Assembly: GCA_946965045.2 (NCBI GenBank)
Contig: OX337234.1
Location: 3,286,001-3,350,000 of the forward strand
DNA: 64,000 nt
Direction of reading: 5' to 3'
From: Epithemia pelagica
Taxonomy: Eukaryota > Bacillariophyta > Bacillariophyceae > Surirellales > Surirellaceae
Shown: in pieces, positions 12,183 to 23,741 of the stretch
How positions within the stretch are numbered: position 1 is the first letter of the stretch
Layout: each line of letters begins with the position of its first letter
Notes under the pieces: generated by a model
What the model saw: only the letters and a program-made list of their open reading frames with translations
What the model was told of the DNA's origin: nothing
The model's database searches: none
Position numbers and translations under genes: made by a program

Positions 12183-15100
12183 ATGGAGGAAAACGATTCG
12201 GTGGTGTCTTCGGTGGAAGACTTTAGCAGCAAAGACGGTGGAACTGATCCAGAGGTTTCGGATGGCGATGAGGACAGAAAGAACGCCGAAATTGGAGAGG
12301 TAGAAAATCTTATCAAGGAAGAAACGCGGGTTATTTCGACATGGCGGGTGCTTGTTCTTATGGCCATGGTCTTAGCCTCAACCGCAGTGACCTTTGCAAC
12401 ATACGTCATTCTTTCCAATCAAGAGGACAATGACTTTGAGAGATCGGTGAGTAAACCAACAGAATGTTGCAAAGTTGCTTGTCCCACATCACAGTTGTCT
12501 CATTCGATATGTGTTGCAATAACAGTACGACGACTTTGTGTCCACAATCGTCGATTCAACGAATTCCCGGCTTTCCGCTATTCAGTCAAGCTGCAAGGCC
12601 TTCGGGGATCAGTTGATAGCGTCTCAGTTGACTGGGGGTGGCGACGGCTGGCCCTTTTATACAAATGAGCATTTTTCAACTCTGGCCAAGAATGTCGAAG
12701 AACAAACAGGCTCTGTTGGTCTCTGGTTGCTCCCCATCGTGTCTCAACACGAAAAGGTTTCCTGGAACAACTATTCAGTATCCAACGTAGAATCATGGCT
12801 GGCACCAGGAGAGACTTCGGAACCGGACAACGAAGAACTTTTCACACCATTCATACATTACGTGAAGGAGGGTGACGAAACCAAAATCGCAGCTGATTAT
12901 GCTGGTCCCTACATGCCGATTTGGCAAATCGACCCTTTGCCCATAAAGCCCGTTGTCAATCTGGATATGCAGAAGGCTTTTCCGAAACTGGAAGAAAACG
13001 TAAATCTGGCTCGCAGTCTCGGGGAAGGAATTGTCGGGTCAACAGTGCCCCTTAGTTTCATAACACCTTTTTGGCCCTTCTTGATGGAACTTTTGGGAGG
13101 CGACACTAGAGAGCCATTCTCTTCTTTCATCCAACCCCTCTATGATTCTTTCGACGAGACAACGAGACAACTTGTCGGGGTGATTCAATTTGTGCTACCA
13201 TGGGGCACGTTTTTCTCCAACGCCTTGCCTGAAGATGTTCGTGGTATCTACCTTGTCTTGGAAAGTTCTTGCGATGAGTCCAGGACATGGGAGGTTCAAG
13301 GAAAGGACGCCGTGTTTGTCGGAGTTGGTGACCTGCACCAGAACACTTTTGATTCTTATAAAGTTGAGTCGGCCTTCGCCATCTACCGCAACAATGACAT
13401 GGCAAGTGATCTGGGGACACTTCTACACATTGAACATTTATCCCACCCCTGTCTTTGAAGATAACTACAAGACATCCCGGCCAATTATCTACACTGTGGT
13501 AGTTGGCGTCGTCTTTGTCTCGGTTATTGCCGCATTTCTCGCGTATGACTGTTTTCAAAGGAAACGAAACACAAAGGTGATCCTCGCTGCGGCGAATTCA
13601 AATTCCTTGATCATGTCCTTGTTCCCCAGCAACTTCAGGGATCGACTTCTGGAGCCTGTTCAAAAACAAAATGAGAAGAAAAGTAGCATATTGGGTATGA
13701 TGCCTTCCAAGACCAAGCAGCTCGAAAACTTCCTTGAAGTCGGCGGTCATGCGCAGGACGAAGATGGTGTTCACACCGGAGCTATCGGAAGGCCCATTGC
13801 TGACTTCTTCTTGGAGGTGACAGTCATGTTTGCTGACATTACAAACTTTACAGCGTGGTCGTCGGTTCGAGAGCCGTCGGATGTCTTGACACTTTTGGAG
13901 ACTGTCTTTGGTGCACTTGATCGAATTGCAAAGCGACGGGGTGTTTACAAGGTCGAGACAGTTGGTGATTGCTATGTTGCAGTCGCTGGAGTGCCGAATC
14001 CTCGCAGCGATCATGCTTTGGTTATGGCAAAGTTTGCTCGTGACACCATGGTCGCAGTACAAGACCTTGTCAAACGATTGGAGCTGACATTGGGTCCTGA
14101 CACAGGTGAATTGGGTATTCGTATCGGCCTTCACAGTGGACCAGGTAAGCGACTTTGCATGACTCACATTCGACCATATCTTCACATTGGCTCTCTAACG
14201 GCTGCTTTGATTGCCAGTGACCGCGGGGGTCTTGCGTGGAGACCGGGCACGTTACCAATTGTTTGGTGACACCATGAATACAGCGGTAAGCCCTATCTTT
14301 CTGCATGTCGTAAAACAGGACAAACATCTGTAGCACTTGCTAACATCGTTACTGTCTTGTACACAGGCACGAATTGAGAGTACAGGGCATCGAAACCGCA
14401 TTCACATGTCACAAGAGACTGCTGATCTTCTAAAAGCCACTGGAAAAGGTCATTGGGTGAAGGCACGTCAGGATCCCGTTACTGCCAAGGGCAAGGGCAC
14501 TTTGCATACTTTCTGGCTGGATCTCCTGGAAGTGAAGGGAAATTATGGCGGTACATCGTCGTCTAGCTCTGGTGGACAGCAATCGGATGGTGCAGAGCGC
14601 GAATTGCGAACACTTCCGCTTCCCCAAGCCGTTACAGAGAGCAGCAAGTTGAATCGCCTGATTGACTGGCAAGTCGACATGTTTGTGAGTTTGTTGAAGC
14701 AAGTGGTTGCCCGTCGTGGACGCGTGAGTTCTTCTTCCGCTAGCCGCAGAGACGCCATGAATCTTCAGTGGAAGCCCGAGCCTGGAAAAATTTGTTTGGA
14801 TGAAGTGCAGGAAATCATCAAATTGCCAGCCTTCGATGCCCGAGCGTCAAGACAAAAGGAAGATCCATCCAAGATTGACCTTGGTGCGGACGTTACGGCT
14901 CAACTTCGCAACTTTATCACAACCATCGCACGGCTATATCGTCCCAATCATTTCCATAACTTTGCTCACGCCTGTCATGTAACCATGTCTGTCAAGAAGC
15001 TCCTGTCACGGATTGTTGCTCCGGAACACGTGGAAAATGTCGCTCTGCTTGAAGAACAGGACGAACGTCGTCTCCAGGGAAAGATTGCATCGAGCTTGCA

Positions 15101-16211
15101 TGATCACACGTACGGAATCACATCTGATCCTCTCACGCAACTTGCCATTGTGTTTTCTGCCTTGATTCATGATGTGGATCATCTGGGAGTCCCAAATACG
15201 ACCCTCGTTGACGAAAACACCACCTTGGCCTCCAAATATCGCAACAAAAGCGTGGCGGAGCAAAACTCGATTGACATTGCGTGGGATTTGTTGCAAGAAG
15301 AGCAGTTCAAGGAACTTCGTTCCTGTATCTACTCTACCAAATCCGAGTTTGATCGATTCCGACAGTTGGTGGTTCAGGTAAGAATCCGATGACTCTAGGT
15401 ATCATGGACATGTTTCGAGTCGTTTTCTCACGCCACTGGTCTGTGCTTTGGTCGTTGTGACCACCACAGACGGTCCTGGCAACCGATATTGCCGACAAGG
15501 AATTAAAAGTCCTTCGCAATACACGTTGGGATAGTGCCTTTGCCGAGACGGAGCGCGAAGAGAATCCACGCGACACGGTGAACCGAAAGGCAACCATTGT
15601 CATTGAGCATTTGATTCAGGCATCGGATGTGGCTCACACCATGCAGCATTGGTACGGTCATGTTGTTGTGCCTTGTATGTGTGCGTTCTATGAAAGGCCT
15701 CTTTCTCACGGTTGCGTCTTGTTTTCTTTTTCTCGCACAACAGGCACATTTATCGCAAATGGAACGAAAACTTTTTCCGGGAATGTTACCAGGCCTACAA
15801 GGATGGCCGTACCGCCACGAATCCAGCCACGAATTGGTACCAGGGAGAGCTTGGCTTTTTGTCTTTTACATTATCCCCCTGGCCAAGAAATTGAAACGCT
15901 GTGGTGTTTTTGGCGTGGCCAGTGATGAATACTTGAATTATGCTGTCCGGAATCGCAAAGAGTGGCACGATCGTGGACAACAAGTTGTGGAAGAAATGAT
16001 TCAGGCCATTGCTCCCACCAAACCAGCTTCCACCTCGTTCCAGACAGAGACCGAGGCCATACCTTTGACCACCACCACTAACAACATGAACTCTGTTTTG
16101 GAACAGTCTGTGTCCGAGGTTCAATCAGATCGTAAAACTCTTGGTAGCTTGTCACCGGAGCGTGCTCCAAACAGCACAGAAGTGTTTTTGGATGAAGAAA
16201 ACCACGTTTAA
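12183..16211 (+). CDS. Membrane class III nucleotide cyclase fused to cyclic nucleotide phosphodiesterase
   Basis: Exons 12183-12446, 12526-14144, 14218-14285, 14367-15377, 15470-15651 and 15744-16211; introns of 73-92 bp, all GT-AG. Order: acidic cytoplasmic N-terminus; membrane helix near residues 55-75; a long extracytoplasmic sensor-like domain; a second helix ('IIYTVVVGVVFVSVIAAFLA'). Then a class III cyclase with metal Asp motifs 'MFADITNFTAWSS' and 'VETVGDCYVAV' and the 'LFGDTMNTAARIES' segment. Last is a PDE-I HD domain ('HNFAHACHV', 'ALIHDVDHLGVPN', 'IQASDVAHTMQHW'). One polypeptide would therefore make and hydrolyse a cyclic nucleotide at a membrane. The Glu in 'KVETVGD' is the residue typical of guanylyl cyclases, but the partner Cys position is Gln, so purine specificity is open. 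Two frame breaks interrupt the reading: a G4 run at 13413-13416 and a T5 run at 15856-15860, each one base from continuity. Confidence 0.85.
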
Positions 16212-17406
16212 AGAGACTTGCGCTTCCAAGTCTGGGAGAGATTGTCAGGAAAAAGGGGATGGGGATCAGAGTTGTCACCTTGTTTTCAAAGAGAGAAGAG
16301 TCATTGCATGTTGTTTTCTTGTGCTTTGTACATGGAAAATGAAAAACTATCTACATATTCGAAGTTATAACCAGCTGATAAAAAAACATTCGTTGTCAAA
16401 AAGCATGAAGAGTTGAAGACCATGATGATCAATTGTTCAAAATCATAGAAAAATTGAATGAAAACGGAGGAGAGACGAAATCAGAAAAGACTTCCTCTTG
16501 AAACAAAGAAACAAGTAGGACGTTGCCACATTTCCAGTCTCATTTATGTTTACCTTCCAAATTCAACGCCTCAGGGATTCATCCTTACGCCATTGCCTCG
16601 ATTTCCCCGAATGATCGTCATATATTGTTGGACCCAACGCCATCCTATCGATGGATCTCTCAAGACAAGATACAAGACAGATGCAAAGCCATTGCTGAAG
16701 TTCTTGTTTCGAGTTTCGACCATCGATTTGGATTTTGGATCTTTTTGTCGAACAGTCGCGGATTTTATTCTTGACAGCATCATCCTTTCGATTGTCTTCA
16801 CCCCTGTTAGATAAGTCCTAGCGCTTTGTATGTAAGATCCCATCCAAGACACTTGGTGTCTTGCCTGGTCCCAATCCCGAACGTCTCCTCCAACGCACCT
16901 TTGTACAATAACTTCTACAGTCAACAGTCCGCTTGCAGTCCGCCGGGTGTCTTGTCGCGCCGGATGCTGCATTTTCAACGCATAAGTACATGATAGGGTG
17001 TGATTCCGAGGCGCTCCGGTTCTCGTCCCGCTGCAGTGCATCGATTACACTATAATTAATAGTCCATACTCATTTCTTTATAGTACCCATTTCCGAGAAT
17101 ACGGACTTGGTTGAACTGGGACCCAGCACCCCGTACCCGGTTTGCAGGAGTCCTCGTGGACGACTTCCTTCGAACAACACGATTACACTCGTGACTGAAA
17201 ACAACGAGCCAGTTTCTACACCGTCACAAAATTCTCTCTCTCGTCTTTTTGAGCGAAGGTGGTTGGTGTGCGGTCGTCGTGTTGTTTGTGCTTGGGTCGT
17301 GGAGAGGAGTCTGCATGTCGCCAACCTTTGATGAACCAGAATACGATCTTGCTCTTTTGACGGCCCATCCTCCTTCTTCTGGTCCATATTCATCATCATC
17401 AGTACC
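16212..17406. other. Intergenic region, no gene seen
   Basis: 1195 bp. The first 300 bp are A-rich and presumably the cyclase 3' UTR. Open frames of up to 156 codons on either strand show no protein-like composition. No repeat or RNA gene was recognised. Confidence 0.5.
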
Positions 17407-18890
17407 ATGAGCACCAACACCAACACCAATGACGACAACCAGTACCATATCGTCGAGGATACGCCTCGCATGCGAAGCATGCAGATTAGGGCACCGGATG
17501 CCTCACACATGTTGATCCGGCCACCATCCTACTCCTCCAAGCCCAGCATGGTTGCAAAAGCACCAGTACAACGGATCGTTACTGCCTCACCCATTCCTCC
17601 CGAACAAGCTCATGAACAACAACAAGACGAATGGTGTTTGACATCTCTTTGTCCTGTTCCACCCATTTATGTACTGGAACGCACGCACGTGTGTGTCCAA
17701 AACGAGTCGCTCGATACGGTGACGAATCGCATTTCGGACTGTTGGAGAATGAATTCCATGGCAGCCGTGTACCATTCCAATGAGGTAGGTGGTTGATTCT
17801 TAAAACGGACGACTGATGAGTGATCTAGCAATATCAGTAGAATGCCATGGATGGAACTATATTGTGTCTGATGACCTTTTGATGTGTGGGCTATGCTTGC
17901 TAACTATGCTACGTCTATGCGATGGTTCCTCCTCAGGTGGCAGCGCATGTGGAAACCTCGGACCATGTTCAATTGACGGTTCATGTGTGGCAAGCTACGA
18001 AAAGCAATGGTTTGTTGGTCGAAGTACAAAAGGTTTCGGGATGTGGTTATGCCTATTGTCGAGCGGCCAAGGCCATTCTTCGGGCGGCCAAGGGAATTGG
18101 CCAACCTTCCAACTCTACGACAACTACTGTTCCACCACGCCCTGTTCCACAAGCACCCATGGCACGTTCCTCCACGATTCCACCCATTCCTTCTCGAGGT
18201 TTGGCGCGAGAGGAAGTGACATCCCAGTCGAACGAGTCCGAACAAGCATCATCATCCGAAGAAGAACAAGACGACAGTGTGGACGCCGACACTCGAGAAG
18301 GCTTGTCCATTGCGACAGAATTATTGGCGCAAGAACAAGACGATGCTCGATTGTTGGCGTTGGAAAGTTTGGAACAACTGTCACGGGCCACAACGCAGAA
18401 ATGTTGGGTGGCCAAGTCGATTTTGACCAACGAAATTGGTCGGTCGTTGGTGGAACTCGTGGAGACTCGAGCACCGCCTCCACGACACGAATGGAGTCGT
18501 GAAACGGTTGCTGACAGCCCTGTTCAAAGGATGCAAGACGAATTCCTCACCCGGAAACGCCGCTTTGCCCTGATGGTGTTGTCCAATTGTGTCCAAGCCT
18601 TGGAACAATCGGGCGAATTGGCCTCTCTGCTTCTAGGTGAAGAGGGTAGTCTTTGGACGTCGCCCTCCGTGGTAATGGCCTTGGTGCAAGAAGTTTCGGC
18701 AGCCTCGGAACGACCCCACGAAGCGTGTCAGGCCACGCACTGTTTGCGTGCTCTCTCGACAGCTGTGGGAACAGGGAATTGGGTGCAGAAATGGGGTTTG
18801 TCGGACATTCTCCCACAAGCGCAACAAGTAGGGGCCTTACGACATGTGGAATTGGAACGAGCCTGTCACAAGTTTCGAGGCACCTTGTAG
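17407..18890 (+). CDS. Uncharacterised helical (armadillo-like) protein, two exons
   Basis: Exon 17407-17784, intron 17785-17936 (152 bp, GTAGGT...TCAG, phase 0), exon 17937-18890; product 443 residues. The N-terminus is Asn/Thr-rich and low in complexity. About residues 60-170 contain 'WCLTSLCPVPPIYVLERTHV' and, across the junction, 'VQLTVHVWQ', which could form a small domain. A Pro/Ser-rich and acidic linker follows. The C-terminal 200 residues are Leu/Ala-rich helices of the kind seen in armadillo or HEAT folds ('RLLALESLEQLSRATT', 'FALMVLSNCVQALEQSGELA', 'ATHCLRALSTAVG'). I do not recognise a named family. There is no signal peptide or membrane segment, so it is probably cytosolic or nuclear. 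Both exons share frame and composition, which supports the model. Confidence 0.72.
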
Positions 18891-19467
18891 TAGATCTCTT
18901 GAGTATAGAATGGGCACAACCCTATAGTGCTACGGCATGGACTTTTTTCTACTAGAGAAGCGACTCGTCGTGGAAACCAGGGCGACGAAACCTGCATGGT
19001 GGTTTTCTCCTCTCGGAACAAAGACAATGGTCGGTTGTTTGCCCGCACCCGAAAGCACTATACCTTTTTACGGTCCATCCTCATGTGTAACGTCGTGTCG
19101 GTGGTCGACAACATGCACTACCCATCAATTCGACGTATCTATGGTTAGGACTCCTAAGCGGTGAGTAGGAAAAAGAGTGGTGCGTTGACACTTGGTCCGG
19201 TTGTGACTGGGGCAACGCGAAAGCTGGGTCGTTAGAGTTTGGTCATGAATGGCCATAGTGAAGAGACAATGGCGACACTTTGGCGTAGTGGCCGATGGAG
19301 TTGGTCTAACCTTCAAAGTCTCAACAATTGGGCACTTGCGAACTAGACTCCGAAATGTTTTGTGAAATACTCCCAACAATTTGAGCCACCGAAAAAGACT
19401 CCAACGCAAACCTTCTTTCTGGAGCGCTTAGATTTCTCGCTTTTTTCCATTGCTTTGGTTGTTCATC
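18891..19467. other. Intergenic region, no gene seen
   Basis: 577 bp between two plus-strand genes, presumably a 3' UTR and the promoter of the NTPase gene. No open frame with protein-like composition, no repeats. Confidence 0.55.
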
Positions 19468-21090
19468 ATGGCAGATGACAACATGGACGTCGAAACCAGT
19501 ATTCTGGATAAGATTCACATGGCTAGCGGGAAGCAAGGATTTCCACGACTCCAGAAGTGCACGGTTCAGCTTCCTTGTGAGAATGGACTCACAAACACTG
19601 ACGGTCAGTTGGGTGATACATCAGTGGACAGTTTGGTGGACCTTTCCTTTCTGAATGCGTTACGCGGTGGAGACGATGACTTTGTTCCGGAACGATTGTT
19701 CCTTCATCAGGAAGTGCAGGACATGTTTACGAAGCTCGCTGCCCCTCATGAGAGACGGTTACAGCGGCGCATTCTGACCGGCTCACCAGGGGTTGGAAAA
19801 TCTCTCGTGTTCTTCCTAGCTGCGTTGCAAATTGCGTTTACGATGCAGACAAGGGTTATTTATGTGCGAAACGTGGAAGAGGAAAAACGATTTTCCATCT
19901 TTGTTATGGAAAAGAATCCTGATGGTGGAGGAAAAGTAGATGTCGCGTTTGGTTTAGATATTTCAAAACTTGATGTCGCACAAAATCATGCCGTTTCGAT
20001 GGTTGTTGCCGTCATTCAGGCTAGCGGGCTGAGGGCCATGTGTTTTTACAAAATGGTGGACGGACCCAAACATAATGCTCCGGACTATGATTTTCTGTAC
20101 GGTGATTATGAAGCGCTTTGTACCTCGGGTGGATATCCGGCCCCCAAACAAGCGGCAATCGGTAAAGAGAAAATTCTGGTGATGAGCGGCTGGACCGAGA
20201 AAACGCTGAAATTGGCAATGGGACACCTAAACATTGCGCAAGTCGACAAGAAGTACGAACTAGCTGGAGGTCGGATTCGCTTGGTACTCGTCTCGGAAGA
20301 TGAAATCAAGAGTTGGTTCGACTCGATTATACAAAGTATAGGTCAAGACGCTGTCGTCTTGGCGATTACTTCCGACGTTGCCACAGGATGTTTGGAAATC
20401 GAAGATTGGCTACGAACTCGCTTCTTCGAAGATCAAAATGGAACAATCAACAGTCGGATGATTGTTGATTCGCGATATGCGTTCAATAAATTGAAACAGA
20501 GACTTGGGGTAGCAGAGATACTGGCAGCATACAAACTTGCATGGGGGCTTGAGTTGAAGGCCGCATCCGGTTGGTTCTACGAGGAGATTCTGCATCGGCA
20601 ATGCAAGGAGCTCACAAAACCATTGGATCCGATGATGCCTCCGCGGATCAAGGAGTGGATACATGAAGAGAATATCACTGGTGCTCAGGGAATTGCCTCG
20701 TTGGTGGCGAAATGTAGAGAATCGACTGACATCTACTGGTGCCCTCCCATTTCAAACTTTTGCAACATTGATGCAGCAGTTTACCATCATTCACGGACCC
20801 TCTTGTGTTATCAGTATACTGTCCAAAGCACACACACGTTTGACCGGGGCACCTTCTGGACAGACTTTGTGAACCATCTGGTGATTGGACAGGTGCCTAT
20901 AAAACGTGTACGCGTGGTCTTTGTAACTCCTTTGGAAGTATCGTTTGATTTGCGCCCTCACCCAAGCTACAAAGAGAACGTCTCGACCGGACTGCAGCAA
21001 ATTCCAGTCCGTTTTCTTCATGTCTCTCTGCCTGCCACGAGTTCTATCAACAAAGTCGCGGGAAGTCTGTTGAATGTTAATGAAACATGA
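19468..21090 (+). CDS. Crinkler/RHS-like P-loop NTPase with nuclease-like C-terminus
   Basis: A single-exon 540-residue frame from the ATG at 19468; the frame extends a few codons upstream only from a TTG. Near residue 105 there is a Walker A motif in the setting 'RILTGSPGVGKSLVFFLAAL', followed by 'TRVIYVRN' as a beta strand. This is how the NTPase of Crinkler (CRN) and RHS-type proteins of oomycetes, chytrids and trypanosomes begins. The C-terminal part holds 'ISNFCNIDAAVYHH', 'LLCYQYTVQSTHTF' and 'VRVVFVTPLEV'. This spacing resembles the restriction-endonuclease-like fold found at the end of that class, although clear catalytic residues cannot be confirmed by eye. The family has been proposed to derive from transposon-encoded proteins and to act on host or self DNA in conflicts. 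There is no signal peptide or LxLFLAK-type header. Its role in a free-living alga is unknown. Confidence 0.6.
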   Translation: MADDNMDVETSILDKIHMASGKQGFPRLQKCTVQLPCENGLTNTDGQLGDTSVDSLVDLSFLNALRGGDDDFVPERLFLHQEVQDMFTKLAAPHERRLQRRILTGSPGVGKSLVFFLAALQIAFTMQTRVIYVRNVEEEKRFSIFVMEKNPDGGGKVDVAFGLDISKLDVAQNHAVSMVVAVIQASGLRAMCFYKMVDGPKHNAPDYDFLYGDYEALCTSGGYPAPKQAAIGKEKILVMSGWTEKTLKLAMGHLNIAQVDKKYELAGGRIRLVLVSEDEIKSWFDSIIQSIGQDAVVLAITSDVATGCLEIEDWLRTRFFEDQNGTINSRMIVDSRYAFNKLKQRLGVAEILAAYKLAWGLELKAASGWFYEEILHRQCKELTKPLDPMMPPRIKEWIHEENITGAQGIASLVAKCRESTDIYWCPPISNFCNIDAAVYHHSRTLLCYQYTVQSTHTFDRGTFWTDFVNHLVIGQVPIKRVRVVFVTPLEVSFDLRPHPSYKENVSTGLQQIPVRFLHVSLPATSSINKVAGSLLNVNET

Positions 21091-21938
21091 GCTTTCAAAA
21101 TTGGAGGATTCCACTCTTGGAGCTACTGCACCCAGTCTAGTTCTATACGAATGAATGAACGGATTTGACTCAATCTTTTCTATACAGCACACAAGAATTT
21201 GTGATTGTCATGGGAGGTGTCCACAATTCTCCTCGCCCCAAATTCATGTACGAACATGGCGTACCCGGACGTAGTCGAAACGCAACACTGCACGATGTTT
21301 CTAGGCAGGTAGTTTTGTGACACAATCCCTCGTTTGCCGCAATCTAACGTTGCAGATGCTTCGAATGTCGTACTCAGCGGTCCAATGATCGCGCTATGGT
21401 CCATTCGTTGATGAGGAAGACAACAAGGAAAGTAAGGAAAACTAGATGCAACAATCAAACAAATCGGAAAAATTACTCCTCCCCCCATGATTCCAAACTA
21501 TGTGATGCGACATCGAAATAGGTGTCTAAGACATGTCGGCTGACACGATTCAGTCGCCCTTAGTGACAGATGTTCTGTGTCGAAAAAAGATACCTTCTCT
21601 CACAAAATCAACAAACCCTCGCTTTGTTCGTTCGGATTGACAACTCCAATCATCCTTTTGATGGATCATATGGTTTGGATCTCTGTCCATGGCTATTATT
21701 ATTAGTTTTTCGAGAGAAAGAACTTTTGTGTACGCTGCTCATGGAGCAAAGAACCAGAAAATTGCAATCATCCATCACCATCTGTTTCAAATCCGTTTTG
21801 GAACGATCCACGACAATACCAATCAATCAAGTACACTGTCTTGAAGAAACACGGAGCAAGGAAGCAATTTGTTTCATCATCATCGAGACAACCACGACAC
21901 CACTCCCAAAAGACCAAGTTGCGCACATCAAAAGAGTC
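21091..21938. other. Spacer and probable leader of the LYR-motif gene
   Basis: 848 bp. The frame of the downstream gene stays open back to an ATG at 21570, with a second ATG near 21740. The extra N-terminal sequence (many Ser, Cys and Phe, no pattern) looks like untranslated leader. No other feature is seen. Confidence 0.45.
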
Positions 21939-22380
21939 ATGCCGACCACAACGACCGCCGCTGCCGCTGCGCGTCGAATCGCACACAGGGCCATCCAACC
22001 ACCACAACAACCACAAGACTCGCAGCAATTGTTGATGATTCGCTTGTATCGGACCGCCTTGAAATTGCTTCGAGATTTGAAACACTCCATGGGAACGGCC
22101 GAAACCTTGTCGGTGCACTATCCACCACCACCACCACCACGACAAGCAGGAGCAGGTGCAGCCTTGGCGGAGCAGCCGCACAAAACCCCCCAACAATTTG
22201 TGTCTCATGTGCAGCTGACACTCCCCCAATTGAATCAGTACGTTCGAACCTCGTTTCGAACACCACCACCCGCCACCACAAATCACAACAACAGCCGAGA
22301 TGATTCGTTGATGACTGCGGCGGTTCCCACCGCTATTCAAGGCGTGGCCACGTTGAATACCTTGGTCCAAACCGTCCTGC

Positions 22381-22433
<53 letters not shown>

Positions 22434-22598
22434 CCGACCGCAAAGAACGGCGACGGTCCAAAGACGAGGCAGCATCCATCATTCGAAACACCAAAGGACC
22501 CTACCATCACCACCACCACAACCACAAAGGACAAGGAGGAGGAGGAGCAAATGGAATCGACCCAGCACACCACCACCATCACAAGCGCCCAATCCTAG
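21939..22598 (+). CDS. LYR-motif (Complex1_LYR-like) protein with polyglutamine tract
   Basis: 219 residues from the ATG at 21939. After an Ala/Arg-rich N-terminus that could serve as a mitochondrial presequence (residues 1-20, no acidic residues) comes 'LLMIRLYRTALKLLRDLKH' near residue 35. This contains the LYR tripeptide at the start of an amphipathic helix. About 65 residues later, 'YVRTSFR' matches the conserved downstream Arg-Phe element of LYR proteins. Such proteins bind acyl carrier protein and act as assembly factors or subunits in mitochondria (complex I, iron-sulphur cluster delivery). Which one this is cannot be decided. The C-terminal half is low complexity: 18 consecutive Gln, then Thr runs and an acidic patch, not typical of the compact LYR fold. 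In-frame ATGs exist upstream at 21570 and about 21740; I prefer 21939 because the sequence before it does not look like protein. Confidence 0.6.
22380..22433 (+). repeat. (CAA)18 tract coding polyglutamine
   Basis: 18 pure CAA codons in the C-terminal half of the LYR-motif gene. This is the second pure CAA expansion in the window. Confidence 0.95.
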
Positions 22599-23741
22599 CA
22601 CCAAACAAGTGCCGGTCACACCTCTCGCGTCTGCTGCTAGAACAACTCCACACCATGACCACAAGAAGAACAAACGAACGAACGGACGAATCTACCACAA
22701 GAACAAGAAGAAGAAGAAAAAAGCTCATTACACGCAACACCCACACACTGTGGTTTGGGAATGGGTCGTCTGCAGACTCGTGTAGTGTGTGTTTGTGAGT
22801 GTGTCGAAACGGGTATTGCCCACACTCTCGGATCGATTGCCTGTTCCGAATGGTATACGCACCTCTGTTGTGGAGAGTAGTGGGTGTTGTCTGGACCCGG
22901 TACACCTACACATTGGCAGCAATGCCGCCGTTTATGTATTGCAAAAGATATACTTAGGTTGGAGCGCATCCGAGAGACACGACACACAAGAGAACGTAAT
23001 TACCGTATATAGGAGTAAGATAAAACAAACTCGTCTATCGGCAAAGTTGTCCCTGAGCGGATCGCGGCAAGGTGTTTTATCGCATATAGGTCGCTGTTAG
23101 ATCGTCAAAGGAGATTGGGGCAACGACGTACCAGAACGGCTTGCGTAGATACGATGCTTTCTCCATATCTTTGTTCTGTTCTTACCAAAAGGACACGCCA
23201 CCACGGCAGCATCCTGTTGCAGTTCTTCCAGCTGCGTGGTTGTTCTTCTTTTGTTTCGTAGACGGAACGACAACAACAACAACAAAAGCAACAACAGAAC
23301 AACGGCACGCTCCTCACCTCGAGTGTGTGTCATTGCGAGAGAATAGAGAATCCATTCACTGTGTTTGTCTCCCGCCGTGTCCTTCTGTTCGGATTGCTCC
23401 CTTGCTTGTGTGTGGTTTGTGGCTTGCTCTCTCTCGGTGTGGGGGAATCCTGTCGTGGGGGTAGACGACCGATTACGCAACAAGAGCAAGAGGTGTGTTT
23501 TGGGATTTCGGGTCCTTTCTTTCTCGTCGTACTTCCTGGAGCAAGCAATAAAACGTCCGTGGCGTGTCATTTGTAGTGTGTGTGTGGGAGGTAGAGTATC
23601 ACCCATACAAAAAGAGCAACACACACCCTCCAACGTGTGTGTGTCGTCGCAAACGACGAACCACACAAAGGGAACGAATCGATTCAATATACTCGAACAA
23701 GAGCGTGTAGTACCTAGGAGAGTCACGATTGGTTCGCCAGA
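22599..23741. other. Intergenic region upstream of the DUF1800-DUF1501 gene
   Basis: 1143 bp. Contains AAGAAG and ACAACA microsatellite-like stretches (22700-22725, 23270-23295) and several GTGTGTG runs. Long frames on the minus strand across 23100-23970 arise from microsatellite DNA and the antisense of the next gene. No independent gene seen. Confidence 0.5.
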
